Shown here in pieces: positions 8,337-17,919 of a stretch of DNA of 64,000 nucleotides. The stretch spans positions 22,912-86,911 of the forward strand of contig NZ_JAKIKP010000017.1 of assembly GCF_023284065.1 (NCBI RefSeq). The letters are read 5' to 3'. How positions within the stretch are numbered: the first letter of the stretch is position 1; each line of letters starts with the position of its first letter. The DNA comes from Shewanella gaetbuli (GTDB lineage Bacteria; Pseudomonadota; Gammaproteobacteria; Enterobacterales; Shewanellaceae). Both the position numbers and the translations under genes were made by a program. The notes beneath the pieces were generated by a model, which was not told the DNA's origin, did no database searches, and saw nothing but the letters and a program-made list of their open reading frames with translations.

Positions 8337-10076
8337 ATGCAATCTCAGGCAAGCGCTGACTTAAATTTATTATGGGGTCAATTAATTCTTGAAGAGTTAA
8401 GCCGACTTGGCGTACAACATGTTTGTATGGCACCTGGTTCTCGCTCAACCCCGTTAACCTTAGCTGCAGCAGCGCAAACAGCCATCAAAACCCATGTACA
8501 TTTTGACGAACGCGGCTTGGCATTTATGGCTCTTGGGTTAGCTAAAGCCAGTGGCGCACCAGTGGCAATCATTACCACATCAGGTACCGCTGTTGCTAAC
8601 CTCTATCCTGCAATCATTGAAGCGTGGTTAACCCATGTGCCATTAATTGTATTATCTGGTGATCGCCCCAACGAGCTTATCGACTGTGGCGCTAATCAAG
8701 CCATTATTCAACCGGCGATTTTTGCGAACTATGCCACCCAAGTAAATTTACCTACGCCGGATATTAATTTCCCAGCCAATGGGTTGCTCACCACGTTAGA
8801 TCAAGCCATAAGTCAAACAAGCCAACCGGTACATATTAATTGTATGTACCGTGAGCCCTTTTACCCAGATGAAGTCAATTCGCTCAGTGATCGAGTAAAA
8901 AATGCTGGAGTCACATTACAAAAATACCTACAGCCCTTAGCTCATTGGTTAGGCCACAAACGACCTTTTAGCCAATACGCACCGCGCCAAGGGGCACAAT
9001 TACCCACCCAAGACAGTATGCTGCGTTTTGCTCATGGCAAAGGGGTTATTGTAGTGGGTACATTGGCACCGGAAGACAAGCCTGAATTAATTATAAGTCT
9101 GGCCCAAAAGCTCGCCTGGCCGATTGTGGTAGATGCTCAGTCTCAATTGCGCCAGCACCCAGCCGTACTTGGCTATGTTGATCAACTATTACTCAGCCCT
9201 AAAACCAGTAAAATATTGCAACAAGCTGAACGGGTATTAGTATTCGGTGGACGTTTTATTTCTAAACGCTTAATACAGTTTTTAGCCAGCCAAATGTGGC
9301 AAAGCTATTGGCAAGTATTACCAGATGCTAGCCGCCTAGACCCTAATCATCAAAGCAAACAAATATGGCAAACACGCATTGATGACTTTTGTCAGCTCAA
9401 TTGGCCAAGGTCATCCAGTGCAAACTGGGGGCTAGAATTAGTTAAACACAATGACGCTATCGCTGACATGCTTAGCCAGCACATTGATCAAACCAGTTTT
9501 GGTGAAGCACAAGCGATTCGTTGGATTACTCAACAGCAAGGTAGTAATAATGCCCTGTTTATTGGTAATAGCTTACCGATTCGTCTATACGATATGTATG
9601 CCCCAATAACAGCTGAAACCCCATCTATATACACCAACAGAGGCGCATCAGGTATTGATGGTCTTATTGCCACCAGCGTGGGTATTGCTGTCAATAAACA
9701 GCAGCCCACCACCATGATTATTGGTGATATATCCTGTTTACATGACCTCAATTCACTGGCGTTATTAAAGCAAGTCACTACCCCTTATGTGATGATTATT
9801 TTAAATAATGATGGCGGCAATATTTTTAATATTTTACCTGTGCCCACTGAACAACTGAGAAATGACTATTACCGCCTTTCTCATGGGCTGGAGTTTGGCT
9901 ATGGTGCGGCAATGTTCGGCTTGGCATATCGTCAAGTTGATGACTTAACCTCACTCGCAGAGGCCTACAATGAGGCTATGGAGTTTCAGTGCGCTAGTGT
10001 GATAGAAGTGAATGTAAGCCCGAATCAAGCCAGTGATCAAATTGCGCAAATCAGCCAATGGATTAAACAATACTAA
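8337..10076 (+). CDS. menD: SEPHCHC synthase MenD
   Basis: MenD is the thiamine-diphosphate enzyme that joins 2-oxoglutarate and isochorismate in menaquinone synthesis. Family segments include APGSRSTPLTLAAA, HFDERGLAFMALGLAK, TSGTAVANLYPA, GDRPNELIDCGANQAI, SNRGASGIDG-like TNRGASGIDGL and the ThDP-binding GDISCLHDLNSLALL through NNDGGNIF. I prefer the ATG at 8337 because the N-terminus then aligns with E. coli MenD; a TTG at 8322 and an ATG at 8325 are alternatives and no strong Shine-Dalgarno decides. The stop overlaps the menH ATG by one base (TAATG), indicating translational coupling. Confidence 0.95.
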   Translation: MQSQASADLNLLWGQLILEELSRLGVQHVCMAPGSRSTPLTLAAAAQTAIKTHVHFDERGLAFMALGLAKASGAPVAIITTSGTAVANLYPAIIEAWLTHVPLIVLSGDRPNELIDCGANQAIIQPAIFANYATQVNLPTPDINFPANGLLTTLDQAISQTSQPVHINCMYREPFYPDEVNSLSDRVKNAGVTLQKYLQPLAHWLGHKRPFSQYAPRQGAQLPTQDSMLRFAHGKGVIVVGTLAPEDKPELIISLAQKLAWPIVVDAQSQLRQHPAVLGYVDQLLLSPKTSKILQQAERVLVFGGRFISKRLIQFLASQMWQSYWQVLPDASRLDPNHQSKQIWQTRIDDFCQLNWPRSSSANWGLELVKHNDAIADMLSQHIDQTSFGEAQAIRWITQQQGSNNALFIGNSLPIRLYDMYAPITAETPSIYTNRGASGIDGLIATSVGIAVNKQQPTTMIIGDISCLHDLNSLALLKQVTTPYVMIILNNDGGNIFNILPVPTEQLRNDYYRLSHGLEFGYGAAMFGLAYRQVDDLTSLAEAYNEAMEFQCASVIEVNVSPNQASDQIAQISQWIKQY

Positions 10077-10876
10077 TGGCATTTATTAATCGATATGGCG
10101 ACCCCACATTACCCGCGTTGGTTTTATTACATGGCTTTATGGGCGCCAAAGAAGATTGGCAAGCATTAATGCCCAAATTAAGCCAACGGTTTCATTGTAT
10201 TGTTATCGATTTACCCGGCCATGGTACTAATCAATATGCATTATCTACACCTGGGCTTACTGAGGCTGCTGCGCATGTTTTACAAAAAGTGAATAACTTG
10301 GGTTATCAGCAGTTTCATTTAGTCGGTTATTCATTAGGTGGCCGAATTGCTTTACATATTGCTCAGTTACAGCCAGAGGCATTGTTGAGCCTAACCCTTG
10401 AGTCAGCCAACCCAGGGTTATTAACCGAAGCAGAAAAGCAACAAAGACTCGCCCATGATAACCGTTGGGCAGAAAAGCTGCTCAATTTACCATTTAAGCA
10501 ATTTTTACAGCTATGGTATCAACAGGCTGTTTTTGCTGATTTAACCGAACAACAGCGCCAATGGTTAATTGAAAAACGCGCTTGGAATAACCCACAACAC
10601 CTTCACCAATGTTATCAAGCCACCTCATTAGGGCTGCAAGCAGACTGTCGCCAAGTTATTAAGCAACTTAATGCCCCTTGTCAGATTGTGGTTGGCGAGC
10701 AAGACCACAAGTTCACTCACCTTGCCCGCCAATGGCAAGCAGAACTGGCAAATGCCACCTTACTACAACTCACGGTTATCCCTAATGTGGGCCATAATAT
10801 TCACTCAATGCTACCGCAAATATTTTGCGATGTGCTATTAGCTTTTGTGGATAATCATCACCTTCTGTCAGAATAA
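10076..10876 (+). CDS. menH: SHCHC synthase MenH
   Basis: MenH removes pyruvate from the MenD product to give SHCHC. The 266-residue alpha/beta-hydrolase has LLHGFMGAKEDW near the N-terminus, DLPGHG, the nucleophile elbow GYSLGGR with its Ser, and a C-terminal NVGHNIH carrying the likely catalytic His. Its place between menD and menC supports MenH over a generic hydrolase. It is coupled to menD, and menC begins 10 bases after its stop. Confidence 0.92.
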   Translation: MAFINRYGDPTLPALVLLHGFMGAKEDWQALMPKLSQRFHCIVIDLPGHGTNQYALSTPGLTEAAAHVLQKVNNLGYQQFHLVGYSLGGRIALHIAQLQPEALLSLTLESANPGLLTEAEKQQRLAHDNRWAEKLLNLPFKQFLQLWYQQAVFADLTEQQRQWLIEKRAWNNPQHLHQCYQATSLGLQADCRQVIKQLNAPCQIVVGEQDHKFTHLARQWQAELANATLLQLTVIPNVGHNIHSMLPQIFCDVLLAFVDNHHLLSE

Positions 10877-10886
10877 GAGCCCTACT

Positions 10887-11924
10887 ATGTGTCATATTAC
10901 TGCGTTTGAAATTCACCAATATCAAATCGACTTATCGACCACCTTACCCGTCGCCAAGCAAAGAATAGATCATCGAGTCGGGCTCATTGTGACCGTGACA
11001 TTATCTGATGGACAATCAAGTGTTGCTGAAGTAGCCCCACTTTCAGGCATTGATATTGAAGGACTGCCGTTACAAGGTTTTAGTCAGGAAAATCTTGAGC
11101 AAGTTACCGCAGCGCTGTTTGATATTCAGCAGCAAGTGATGGGTGAAGGGGTGAACAAATTAGCCCTGCTGACTGAACAATGTTCGCTGGCTTCGGTGCA
11201 GTTTGGTTTAAGTGTTTTGGTGGCAAAACTGCAGCAGCGACTCCCCATAAGACAGCTTGAACAACACAAGATTCCACTGTTATATCATGGGCTCTCCACA
11301 TCTAGCATTGCAGAAAAACTAACGCCCATAGCGGATATTAATACGGTCAAAATCAAAGTTGCCCAAACCGATATGGCTGAAGAAATTGCCTTTGTTCACC
11401 AAATTCTTGCTTACAAACCCAAGCTAACATTAAGACTAGATGCCAATGGCGGCTTTACACTCGATCAAGCCATTGATTTTTTAGCCTGTATCCCTAAAGC
11501 GCAAATTGATTACATTGAAGAGCCCTGCCAACAACTGAGTGACAACGCCACCGTTTACCAGCAGTTAGGCATAAAATACGCATTAGATGAAAGCTTATTG
11601 CAGCAACCCATAGACTTTACTCAACTACTAGAGCAGCAACCGGGTATCGGCGCATTAATACTTAAACCTATGCTATTAGGGTCGTTAACTCGCTTACAAG
11701 AAATCGTCACTTTGGCCGAGCAGTATGGCGTGCGCTGCATTTTAAGTTCTAGTTTAGAGTCTGATATTGGCATTAATGATTTAGCCTTAATTAGCCAAGC
11801 ACTAACCCCAGACAACCCGCCGGGGCTTGATACATTAAGTGCATTTAGTCAAAAGCTAATTAGCCCAGATGGCAGCGTAGATTACAGTCAACTCACACCA
11901 CTAGAGGCATCGACTGCCTTATGA
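10887..11924 (+). CDS. menC: o-Succinylbenzoate synthase MenC
   Basis: MenC is an enolase-superfamily dehydratase that turns SHCHC into o-succinylbenzoate. The sequence shows VKIKVAQ (KxK catalytic Lys), LRLDANGGF, DYIEEP and YALDESL (metal ligands Asp/Glu/Asp) and LILKPMLLGS (second catalytic Lys). I start at the ATG at 10887, just past the menH stop, giving 345 residues; an upstream in-frame extension to 10845 would run into menH. The stop overlaps the menE start. Confidence 0.93.
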   Translation: MCHITAFEIHQYQIDLSTTLPVAKQRIDHRVGLIVTVTLSDGQSSVAEVAPLSGIDIEGLPLQGFSQENLEQVTAALFDIQQQVMGEGVNKLALLTEQCSLASVQFGLSVLVAKLQQRLPIRQLEQHKIPLLYHGLSTSSIAEKLTPIADINTVKIKVAQTDMAEEIAFVHQILAYKPKLTLRLDANGGFTLDQAIDFLACIPKAQIDYIEEPCQQLSDNATVYQQLGIKYALDESLLQQPIDFTQLLEQQPGIGALILKPMLLGSLTRLQEIVTLAEQYGVRCILSSSLESDIGINDLALISQALTPDNPPGLDTLSAFSQKLISPDGSVDYSQLTPLEASTAL

Positions 11925-13384
11925 TGCTTTCGCCAGTTCAACAAGCAGCTATTCAACACCCGCAGCAGCCTGCGGTGTTGCTTGACGGGCAAACCGTGTC
12001 TTATCAACAATGGGCACAGCGTATTAGCCGTCTAGCAGACTCACTTAAAGCGCAAGGGCTTAAACAAGGTGATATTGGCGCTATTATTATTGAACCCGCA
12101 AGCCATATTGGTACTAATAACAACGCAATACATACATTAGAAGCGATTAACTTTTATTGGGCTTGTATTGAAATCGGCGCAGTGTATTTTCCTATTAATG
12201 GACGCTTTTCAACCCAACAAATTAATCAATTAATTGGCCGATTTAACATTCATCATGTTTGGCATAATACGGCACGCCAAACCACCCTGCCACAGTCGAT
12301 TAACTGGCTTTATGATGACAATAAGCAACCACTGTCAACCGCTAAAATAGAAACACCTCACCAGCCAACAAAAGTGAATCCGCACCGCCCTGCTAATATC
12401 ATATTAACCTCAGGCTCTAGTGGCACGCCTAAAGCTGCGGTTCACTCATTAATGAATCACTTAGCCAGTGCTCAAGGGGCAAGCCGTTATATTGCACTTA
12501 ACCCGAATGATAAATGGTTATTATCACTTCCTCTGTTCCATGTTGGCGGGCTGGCGATTGTTAACCGTTGTGCTAATGCAGGCGCATGTATTGTCATAAA
12601 ATCTACCAAAACCTCTTTAGATAAACAGCTTATTGATGATGCTATTAGCCATGTTTCTATGGTGCCAACCCAAGCGATTCAAATGCTAAATCAACACCCT
12701 CAGGCACTGCATAAGGTTAAAGCGTTATTATTAGGTGGCGGAGTGATTGAGGCATCGCTTATTGAACGGCTTACACAGCAAAAAATTCCGGCTTTCACCA
12801 GTTACGGCATGACTGAAATGAGCTCGCAAATTACCACGGCCAAAGCCAACGAGTTTGGCCATCATGGACGTGCGCTGCCATTACGCCAGTTAAAATTAGT
12901 GGATGATATTATTTGGGTAAAAGGTGAATGCCTGTTTCAAGGGTATTTAGAACTTGACCCACAACAAGGGTTTACTCTGTCATTACCCGTTGACGACCAA
13001 GGCTGGTTTTGTACCCATGACCGAGGAAAGTTTAACGACAAAGGCCAACTACTGTTACTGGGCCGAGCCGATAATATGTTTATTTGCGGCGGTGAAAATA
13101 TTCAACCTGAAGAAATTGAATCAGTATTATTGCAACACCCATTAGTGTCCAAAGCGATTGTATTTGGCCAACCAGATGCTGAGTTTGGCTTATTACCCGC
13201 AGCCATTATTGATTACACCACAAAGCAACTCCCAGAAGATATCCACCAGCAATTGGCTAATTTAGTCACCAATCAACTGGCAAGATTTAAACGCCCAAGA
13301 CATTGGTACACTTGGCCTGAAGTAGAGCAATCTGGTTTAAAGGTGAATAGAAAGCAGATTATTTTGGCGGTTAACAGCCAATAA
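11921..13384 (+). CDS. menE: o-Succinylbenzoate-CoA ligase MenE
   Basis: MenE activates o-succinylbenzoate to its CoA ester through an acyl-adenylate. The 487-residue protein has the AMP-binding P-loop-like LTSGSSGTPKAA, the SYGMTEMSSQ motif, HDRGKFNDKGQLLLLGR and the C-terminal GGENIQPEEIE region of ANL-superfamily enzymes. ATGA overlap with menC and a terminator right after its stop make it the last gene of menDHCE. menF, menB and menA are not in this window. Confidence 0.93.
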   Translation: MMLSPVQQAAIQHPQQPAVLLDGQTVSYQQWAQRISRLADSLKAQGLKQGDIGAIIIEPASHIGTNNNAIHTLEAINFYWACIEIGAVYFPINGRFSTQQINQLIGRFNIHHVWHNTARQTTLPQSINWLYDDNKQPLSTAKIETPHQPTKVNPHRPANIILTSGSSGTPKAAVHSLMNHLASAQGASRYIALNPNDKWLLSLPLFHVGGLAIVNRCANAGACIVIKSTKTSLDKQLIDDAISHVSMVPTQAIQMLNQHPQALHKVKALLLGGGVIEASLIERLTQQKIPAFTSYGMTEMSSQITTAKANEFGHHGRALPLRQLKLVDDIIWVKGECLFQGYLELDPQQGFTLSLPVDDQGWFCTHDRGKFNDKGQLLLLGRADNMFICGGENIQPEEIESVLLQHPLVSKAIVFGQPDAEFGLLPAAIIDYTTKQLPEDIHQQLANLVTNQLARFKRPRHWYTWPEVEQSGLKVNRKQIILAVNSQ

Positions 13385-13385
13385 A

Positions 13386-13418
13386 AAACGGTGTGCTACT
13401 TAAGCCACACCGTTTGTA
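13386..13418. terminator. Intrinsic terminator after menE
   Basis: AAACGGTGTG (13386-13395) pairs perfectly with CACACCGTTT (13406-13415) around a 10-nt loop, just past the menE stop. The A and T flanks could make it work in both directions, for menE and for the convergent pyrD-like gene. Confidence 0.7.
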
Positions 13419-13475
13419 TTCGTCAATCATAATAAGCTGCTGATTATGCGCCGCTAAGAAAAAATAAGCCGACGC

Positions 13476-14408
13476 TTATAATGGCTTTAATTTGCCTTTA
13501 GCATCAGTCAATTTATTGTAACCTTTAGCTTTCATAAAGGCTTTAAGCTCATTCTCAATACGGCTAAAGCACTCTGGGCCTTCTTTTTCAAAACAAGTGG
13601 CAATTTGCACCGCATCCGCACCGGCCAGTAAATACTCAAACGCATCAGTACCGCTTTTAATACCACCGACCCCAATAATCTGCACATCATCACCAAGAAG
13701 CTCTCTAAAGGCTCTGACATTCGCTAACCCAACAGGTTTAATGTAATCGCCACATAAACCACCAAACCCCCCTTTAGGCTTAATAATTGGGCGCTCGCTA
13801 TGTGGGTCAATCACCAGCGTATTGCCAATTGAATTTATACAGGTAATAAATTTAACCGGATATTGCTTGATGATATTTGCCATCGCCACAAAGTGCGACA
13901 TATCAAAATACGGCGCTAATTTGATGCCAATAGGCTTATCCCCTAATTGACATAAAGCCGCTAGCGCTCTGTCTGTTTGCTCAAAATCGTAAGCCACTTG
14001 GGCTTTACCCGGAATATTTGGGCACGAAAAGTTAACTTCAATTAGGTCAACATCACTGTTTTGAAATGCGCTAACCATTTCAATATTATCTTCAATACTA
14101 AAACCTGAAATACTGACGATAACAGGCTTACCGAGTGCTTTAAGTTCTGGCACCATAGCCAAATACGCTTGATAGCCTAAATTGGGCAAGCCCATTGATT
14201 GAATTGAGCCTAAAGGCAGGTTTTGATATCTAGGCTCTGGGTTGCCTTCTCTAGATTCAATGGTGCAAGATTTAGTCACAATCGCTGCTGAAGCGGATTT
14301 AGCAATCACCTTCAATTCATCATAGCTGGTACATCGTGGTCCTGATGCATTCATTAAATAACTCTTTAGTTTAATTCCTGCTATGTTGGTTGATAAATCG
14401 ATATTCAT
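13476..14408 (-). CDS. Dihydroorotate dehydrogenase, class 1A (fumarate-type)
   Basis: The 310-residue product looks like the soluble class 1A enzyme typified by Lactococcus PyrDA, which oxidises dihydroorotate with fumarate as acceptor. Evidence is NFSCPNIPGKAQVAYDF with the class 1 catalytic Cys, INSIGNTLVIDP, IIKPKGGFGGLCGDYIKP and IIGVGGIKSGTDAFEYLLAGA for FMN phosphate binding. There is no N-terminal membrane helix, unlike the quinone-linked class 2 PyrD usual in gammaproteobacteria, so this is probably an extra enzyme useful without oxygen. AAGGG precedes the ATG. It reads divergently from the transporter at 14636. Confidence 0.88.
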   Translation of the reverse strand: MNIDLSTNIAGIKLKSYLMNASGPRCTSYDELKVIAKSASAAIVTKSCTIESREGNPEPRYQNLPLGSIQSMGLPNLGYQAYLAMVPELKALGKPVIVSISGFSIEDNIEMVSAFQNSDVDLIEVNFSCPNIPGKAQVAYDFEQTDRALAALCQLGDKPIGIKLAPYFDMSHFVAMANIIKQYPVKFITCINSIGNTLVIDPHSERPIIKPKGGFGGLCGDYIKPVGLANVRAFRELLGDDVQIIGVGGIKSGTDAFEYLLAGADAVQIATCFEKEGPECFSRIENELKAFMKAKGYNKLTDAKGKLKPL

Positions 14409-14635
14409 CAGCGCGCCCTTATCTGTGATTTCTGTGATTAAAAAGCAAAATTTGCAAGATTCTATTTTGTACTACAAAAGAGGTATTGATTCAGAACAAT
14501 GATCAAAGAAATTTCAGCCGCAGAAATGCAATTTTGTTAACTGGCGCAGTAATAACAAGCTTTGCCTACCACCCATTGTACATTTGTTAAAACTACCTTA
14601 ACGTAGTATTCATATGACTCTTTTTGGAGATCGCT

Positions 14636-15859
14636 ATGTGGAACGCACTTGGCGCTTACCGTTCATCAATTATCTTATTACTGGCACTGATATTAGGTGG
14701 CGTCTTAGGGTTTGGCTTGCCGGATTTTGCCTTATCGTTAAAGCCAATCGGGCAAATTTTTCTTAACCTATTATTTATGATTATTGTGCCACTGGTGGCG
14801 ATCAGTGTGATGTCATCTATTGCCAGAATGACTGACTTAAAAAAGCTCGGCGCCATTCTAGTATCCATCATGGTAGTGTCCATTTTAATGGCCATTATTC
14901 CTGCAGTAGGGATCACCTTGTTAGCATTAAGCTTCGATCCCGCCCAAGGGGTAACCTTAGATCTTGCTGAATCTGTTGAAAATACTGGCGCAAGCATGGA
15001 TTTTGTTAGCTTATTGACCACCAATGACTTTGTGGGATTATTGTCAAAGTCGAATATTTTAGCGTTGATCATTATGTCGGTTATTGCAGGTATTGCCATT
15101 GGTCAGTCAGGTGAAGATGGCCGCAAAGTTGCTGATCTGCTAGACAGTTTAAACACCGTCATTATGAAAATAATTTCTCTGTTAATGACCATCGCCCCCA
15201 TAGGTTTAGGCGCTTATTTTGCGGCAACCATGGCAAGTCAAGATACAGAATTAGTCATCACATTTGCTCGCGCTGTGGGACTGTATTTAGTGGCCACGGT
15301 TGTGTATTTAACACTAGGGTCAAGTATTTATGCATGGTTAGGCGGTGGTTGGCTTGGCGTAAAGCGATTTTGGGCATGCATGCTTGAACCCGCTATAACG
15401 GCATTAGGCACCAGTTCATCATTGGCCACTCTACCGGTAACCATTCGCTGTGCAGCAAAAATGCAGCTCAACGAGCAAATAGCTGAAATCAGTTTACCGC
15501 TGCTAGTGAACTTGAACAAAGGCGGTGCGGCTATGATCACCGCACTTAAAATTGTGTTTATTTACTCGCTACTTGGGCTAGATTTTAATGTCGATATTTT
15601 CATGCTAACCATATTAATATCGGTGTTATCAGCCTTTATTATTGGCGGTGTACCCGGAGGGGCATTTTTAGGTGAGATATTTATTGTCACCACACTAGGT
15701 TTACCTTTAGAGGTTATTCCGATTTTGGTGGTATTAGGTGCCATTACTGATGCGGCATCAACCGTGGTTAACGTGGTGCACGACCTAAATGCCACGCAAA
15801 TTATTCAGCGTATTAATGGTCGCCATTACGCAAAACCTGAGTCAATAGAAAACCACTAA
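14636..15859 (+). CDS. DAACS-family dicarboxylate/amino acid:cation symporter
   Basis: The 407-residue protein has about eight membrane segments and the Ser-rich GTSSSLATLP re-entrant loop of the GltP/DctA family. The usual NMDGT motif, which helps bind sodium and substrate, is replaced by NKGGA (residues 294-298), and the last conserved NVxGD is NVVHD, so substrate or coupling may differ. I choose the ATG at 14636 with TTTTTGGAGA just upstream over a TTG at 14624. The divergent class 1A dihydroorotate dehydrogenase raises orotate, dihydroorotate or fumarate as possible substrates; that is speculation. Confidence 0.85.
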   Translation: MWNALGAYRSSIILLLALILGGVLGFGLPDFALSLKPIGQIFLNLLFMIIVPLVAISVMSSIARMTDLKKLGAILVSIMVVSILMAIIPAVGITLLALSFDPAQGVTLDLAESVENTGASMDFVSLLTTNDFVGLLSKSNILALIIMSVIAGIAIGQSGEDGRKVADLLDSLNTVIMKIISLLMTIAPIGLGAYFAATMASQDTELVITFARAVGLYLVATVVYLTLGSSIYAWLGGGWLGVKRFWACMLEPAITALGTSSSLATLPVTIRCAAKMQLNEQIAEISLPLLVNLNKGGAAMITALKIVFIYSLLGLDFNVDIFMLTILISVLSAFIIGGVPGGAFLGEIFIVTTLGLPLEVIPILVVLGAITDAASTVVNVVHDLNATQIIQRINGRHYAKPESIENH

Positions 15860-15868
15860 GCAGGCCGT

Positions 15869-16552
15869 TTAAGATTTAGACGGCCAGGGTAAGTCATTGG
15901 GTGCTAGCCATTGCTGCTGCAAAATGTGTGGTAATTTCCCCAAGCTAAAATGCTCCCCTTGTACGGGAGGTTGGCTAAATTGATACTCAGTATCTTGATA
16001 ATTAAATATCAATTGATAAGCATGTAAGTAACAGCGATCACTGGGGTGCTTGCCATATAGCTCATCACCCAAAATAGGCACCCCGATACTAGCAAGTGCA
16101 ACACGTAGTTGATGAGTTTTACCACTGAGAGGTTTCAGTAAATAAGCCCGCAGCCCTTCACCTACCGACAATGAAAAAAACTGGGTTATGGCTGGGTTTT
16201 CTTTGGTTCGCAATAATTTATACATACTTCGGCGCGACTTGGCCATATCACCAATTACCCAACCTTGTTTCTTTTTAGGCTTACCAGATGCCAGCGCAAG
16301 ATAGTATTTTTGCACCTGATGCTGGGTAAACATTTGAGTAAAACGATTAGCCGCTTGCGCCGACTTAGCCAGAATAATCAGTCCTGATGTTGGAGTGTCT
16401 AAACGGTGTACGGCAAATAATTTAATATTTAGCTCACGCTCTACCTGTGCCACCACTCCAGCACTGCCATCTTGGCTATGAAAATGCACATTTGCGGCTT
16501 TATTTATCACAATAAAGTCGGGGTGTTGACTGACTATTTGGTATGAAGCCAT
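15869..16552 (-). CDS. RluA-family pseudouridine synthase
   Basis: The 227-residue protein has the RluA-family catalytic motif HRLDTPTSGL near residues 49-58, whose Asp attacks the target uridine, and the SGKTHQLRVAL segment near residue 143. There is no S4 domain, so it belongs to the short subgroup related to TruC and RluA. The RNA target cannot be told from sequence. It follows the histidine kinase gene after 11 bases on the same strand and is probably co-transcribed. Confidence 0.85.
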   Translation of the reverse strand: MASYQIVSQHPDFIVINKAANVHFHSQDGSAGVVAQVERELNIKLFAVHRLDTPTSGLIILAKSAQAANRFTQMFTQHQVQKYYLALASGKPKKKQGWVIGDMAKSRRSMYKLLRTKENPAITQFFSLSVGEGLRAYLLKPLSGKTHQLRVALASIGVPILGDELYGKHPSDRCYLHAYQLIFNYQDTEYQFSQPPVQGEHFSLGKLPHILQQQWLAPNDLPWPSKS

Positions 16553-16563
16553 AAACCTGTCTG

Positions 16564-17919
16564 CTACTTAAAATGTATTTTAACGACTAAACCCGGGTGA
16601 TTATCACTTAGCTCAATGGTGGCTTTATGGCGGGATAAAATCGCTTTCACCATCGATAAGCCTAAGCCTGTTCCTTTAAAGTGCCGGCTGGGGTCAAGTC
16701 GCACAAGGCGTTCAAATACACGCTCTTTATCTTCATCATCAATACCCGGACCGTTGTCTGCAATGGTAATGCATTTGGCGTCTTGGGTGATCTCAATACT
16801 TGAGCCTTCAGGTGAATATTTTATAGCGTTATCAACTAAGTTAAACAATGCTTGAAACAGTAAATACTTATCCCCTTGAATAACCGCATCATTGGGGGTG
16901 TGCAACACAAATTTCTGCTCTTTGGCTTCGGCAAGCACATCAGCCATGTCGTATAAATCTTGGCACAATTCAGTTAAATGAATCGGCTGAACATCCAGCT
17001 GTTGCTGACCTTCTTCAATGCGGGTTAACGACAACATGGCATCAAATGTCGCTAGACAATCATCTAACTCTTCCAGTAATTCAGCCCGTGCATCTGCTAA
17101 CTCTTCAATGGGTTTTTGCGATAATTGCTCAATGCCAATGCGTAAATGCGATAAAGGAGTACGTAAATCGTGGGCAATATTATCTGTTACACCGCGCACG
17201 GCACGTAAATTCTGCTCTAAGGTATCTAATACTCGATTAAATTGCTGCGCCAACATATCAAACTCATCTTGCTGATGAGTCACCGGTAAGCGTGTGTTGT
17301 AGTGCCCTGCTTCAATTTGCTCACTTAGCTGATTGTATTGTACTAAACGGCGCAAAATGGCTTTGGAAAAAATATAGCCCAACGCTAAAGTCAGCCCTAA
17401 AGTAAACGCGACCGCCCAAAATGCAGCGTTAACAAATTTATCGATAAGAATGGCCAGTTGGTCGGTACGAGTGGCAATTAATACTGGCCCGTAATTGGTC
17501 ATAGCTAAGCCGCCAGTTAAAATATGTAGCTTATCTGGGCCGCCAGTAAAAATAGGAAACTCACGGGTTTCCGGTAAAAAAGGCATATCGTCAGGTAAAA
17601 ACGTTAACGCGCCGACCATGTCGACACTGTTTTTCCAAGCAATCAACGCTGTTTTAGGGTCAGCGGCCTTAATTTGCGCCGCAAAACTGCGACGATTAAC
17701 CGTTAGCGCTAACTGTTGATAGCGCTGCATCTCAGCATGTAAGTGGGTATCTACTTGATTTTCTTGCTCAATAATTAATTGTCTATACAAGCTAGAAACT
17801 AGCATCACGATTAAAATAGTCACCAAGGTGGAGAAAATTAATGTGATGCGCCAAGCACTACTTTGGTAAGGCTTAATGCCCTTTGCAAAGACGATATCCA
17901 GCACCTCGTACAGTTTCAA
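16564..17919 (-). CDS. Two-component sensor histidine kinase
   Basis: Order of domains: membrane helix at about residues 25-44, a periplasmic region to about 165, a second helix at 166-188, HAMP linker, HisKA with phospho-acceptor His250 in NIAHDLRTPLSHLR, and a HATPase domain with NLVDNAIKYSPEG, IADNGPGI and GTGLGLSMV. It is an OmpR-partner type kinase. The longest start overlaps the response-regulator gene by 47 bases, so the real start is uncertain. The periplasmic part has no recognisable ligand domain. Confidence 0.9.
   Translation of the reverse strand: MKLYEVLDIVFAKGIKPYQSSAWRITLIFSTLVTILIVMLVSSLYRQLIIEQENQVDTHLHAEMQRYQQLALTVNRRSFAAQIKAADPKTALIAWKNSVDMVGALTFLPDDMPFLPETREFPIFTGGPDKLHILTGGLAMTNYGPVLIATRTDQLAILIDKFVNAAFWAVAFTLGLTLALGYIFSKAILRRLVQYNQLSEQIEAGHYNTRLPVTHQQDEFDMLAQQFNRVLDTLEQNLRAVRGVTDNIAHDLRTPLSHLRIGIEQLSQKPIEELADARAELLEELDDCLATFDAMLSLTRIEEGQQQLDVQPIHLTELCQDLYDMADVLAEAKEQKFVLHTPNDAVIQGDKYLLFQALFNLVDNAIKYSPEGSSIEITQDAKCITIADNGPGIDDEDKERVFERLVRLDPSRHFKGTGLGLSMVKAILSRHKATIELSDNHPGLVVKIHFK

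Noticed and set aside
14656..15099. 147-residue minus-strand ORF
   Set aside because: Antisense to the DAACS transporter, with Lys/Ile-rich composition and no motif; a shadow of the real gene.
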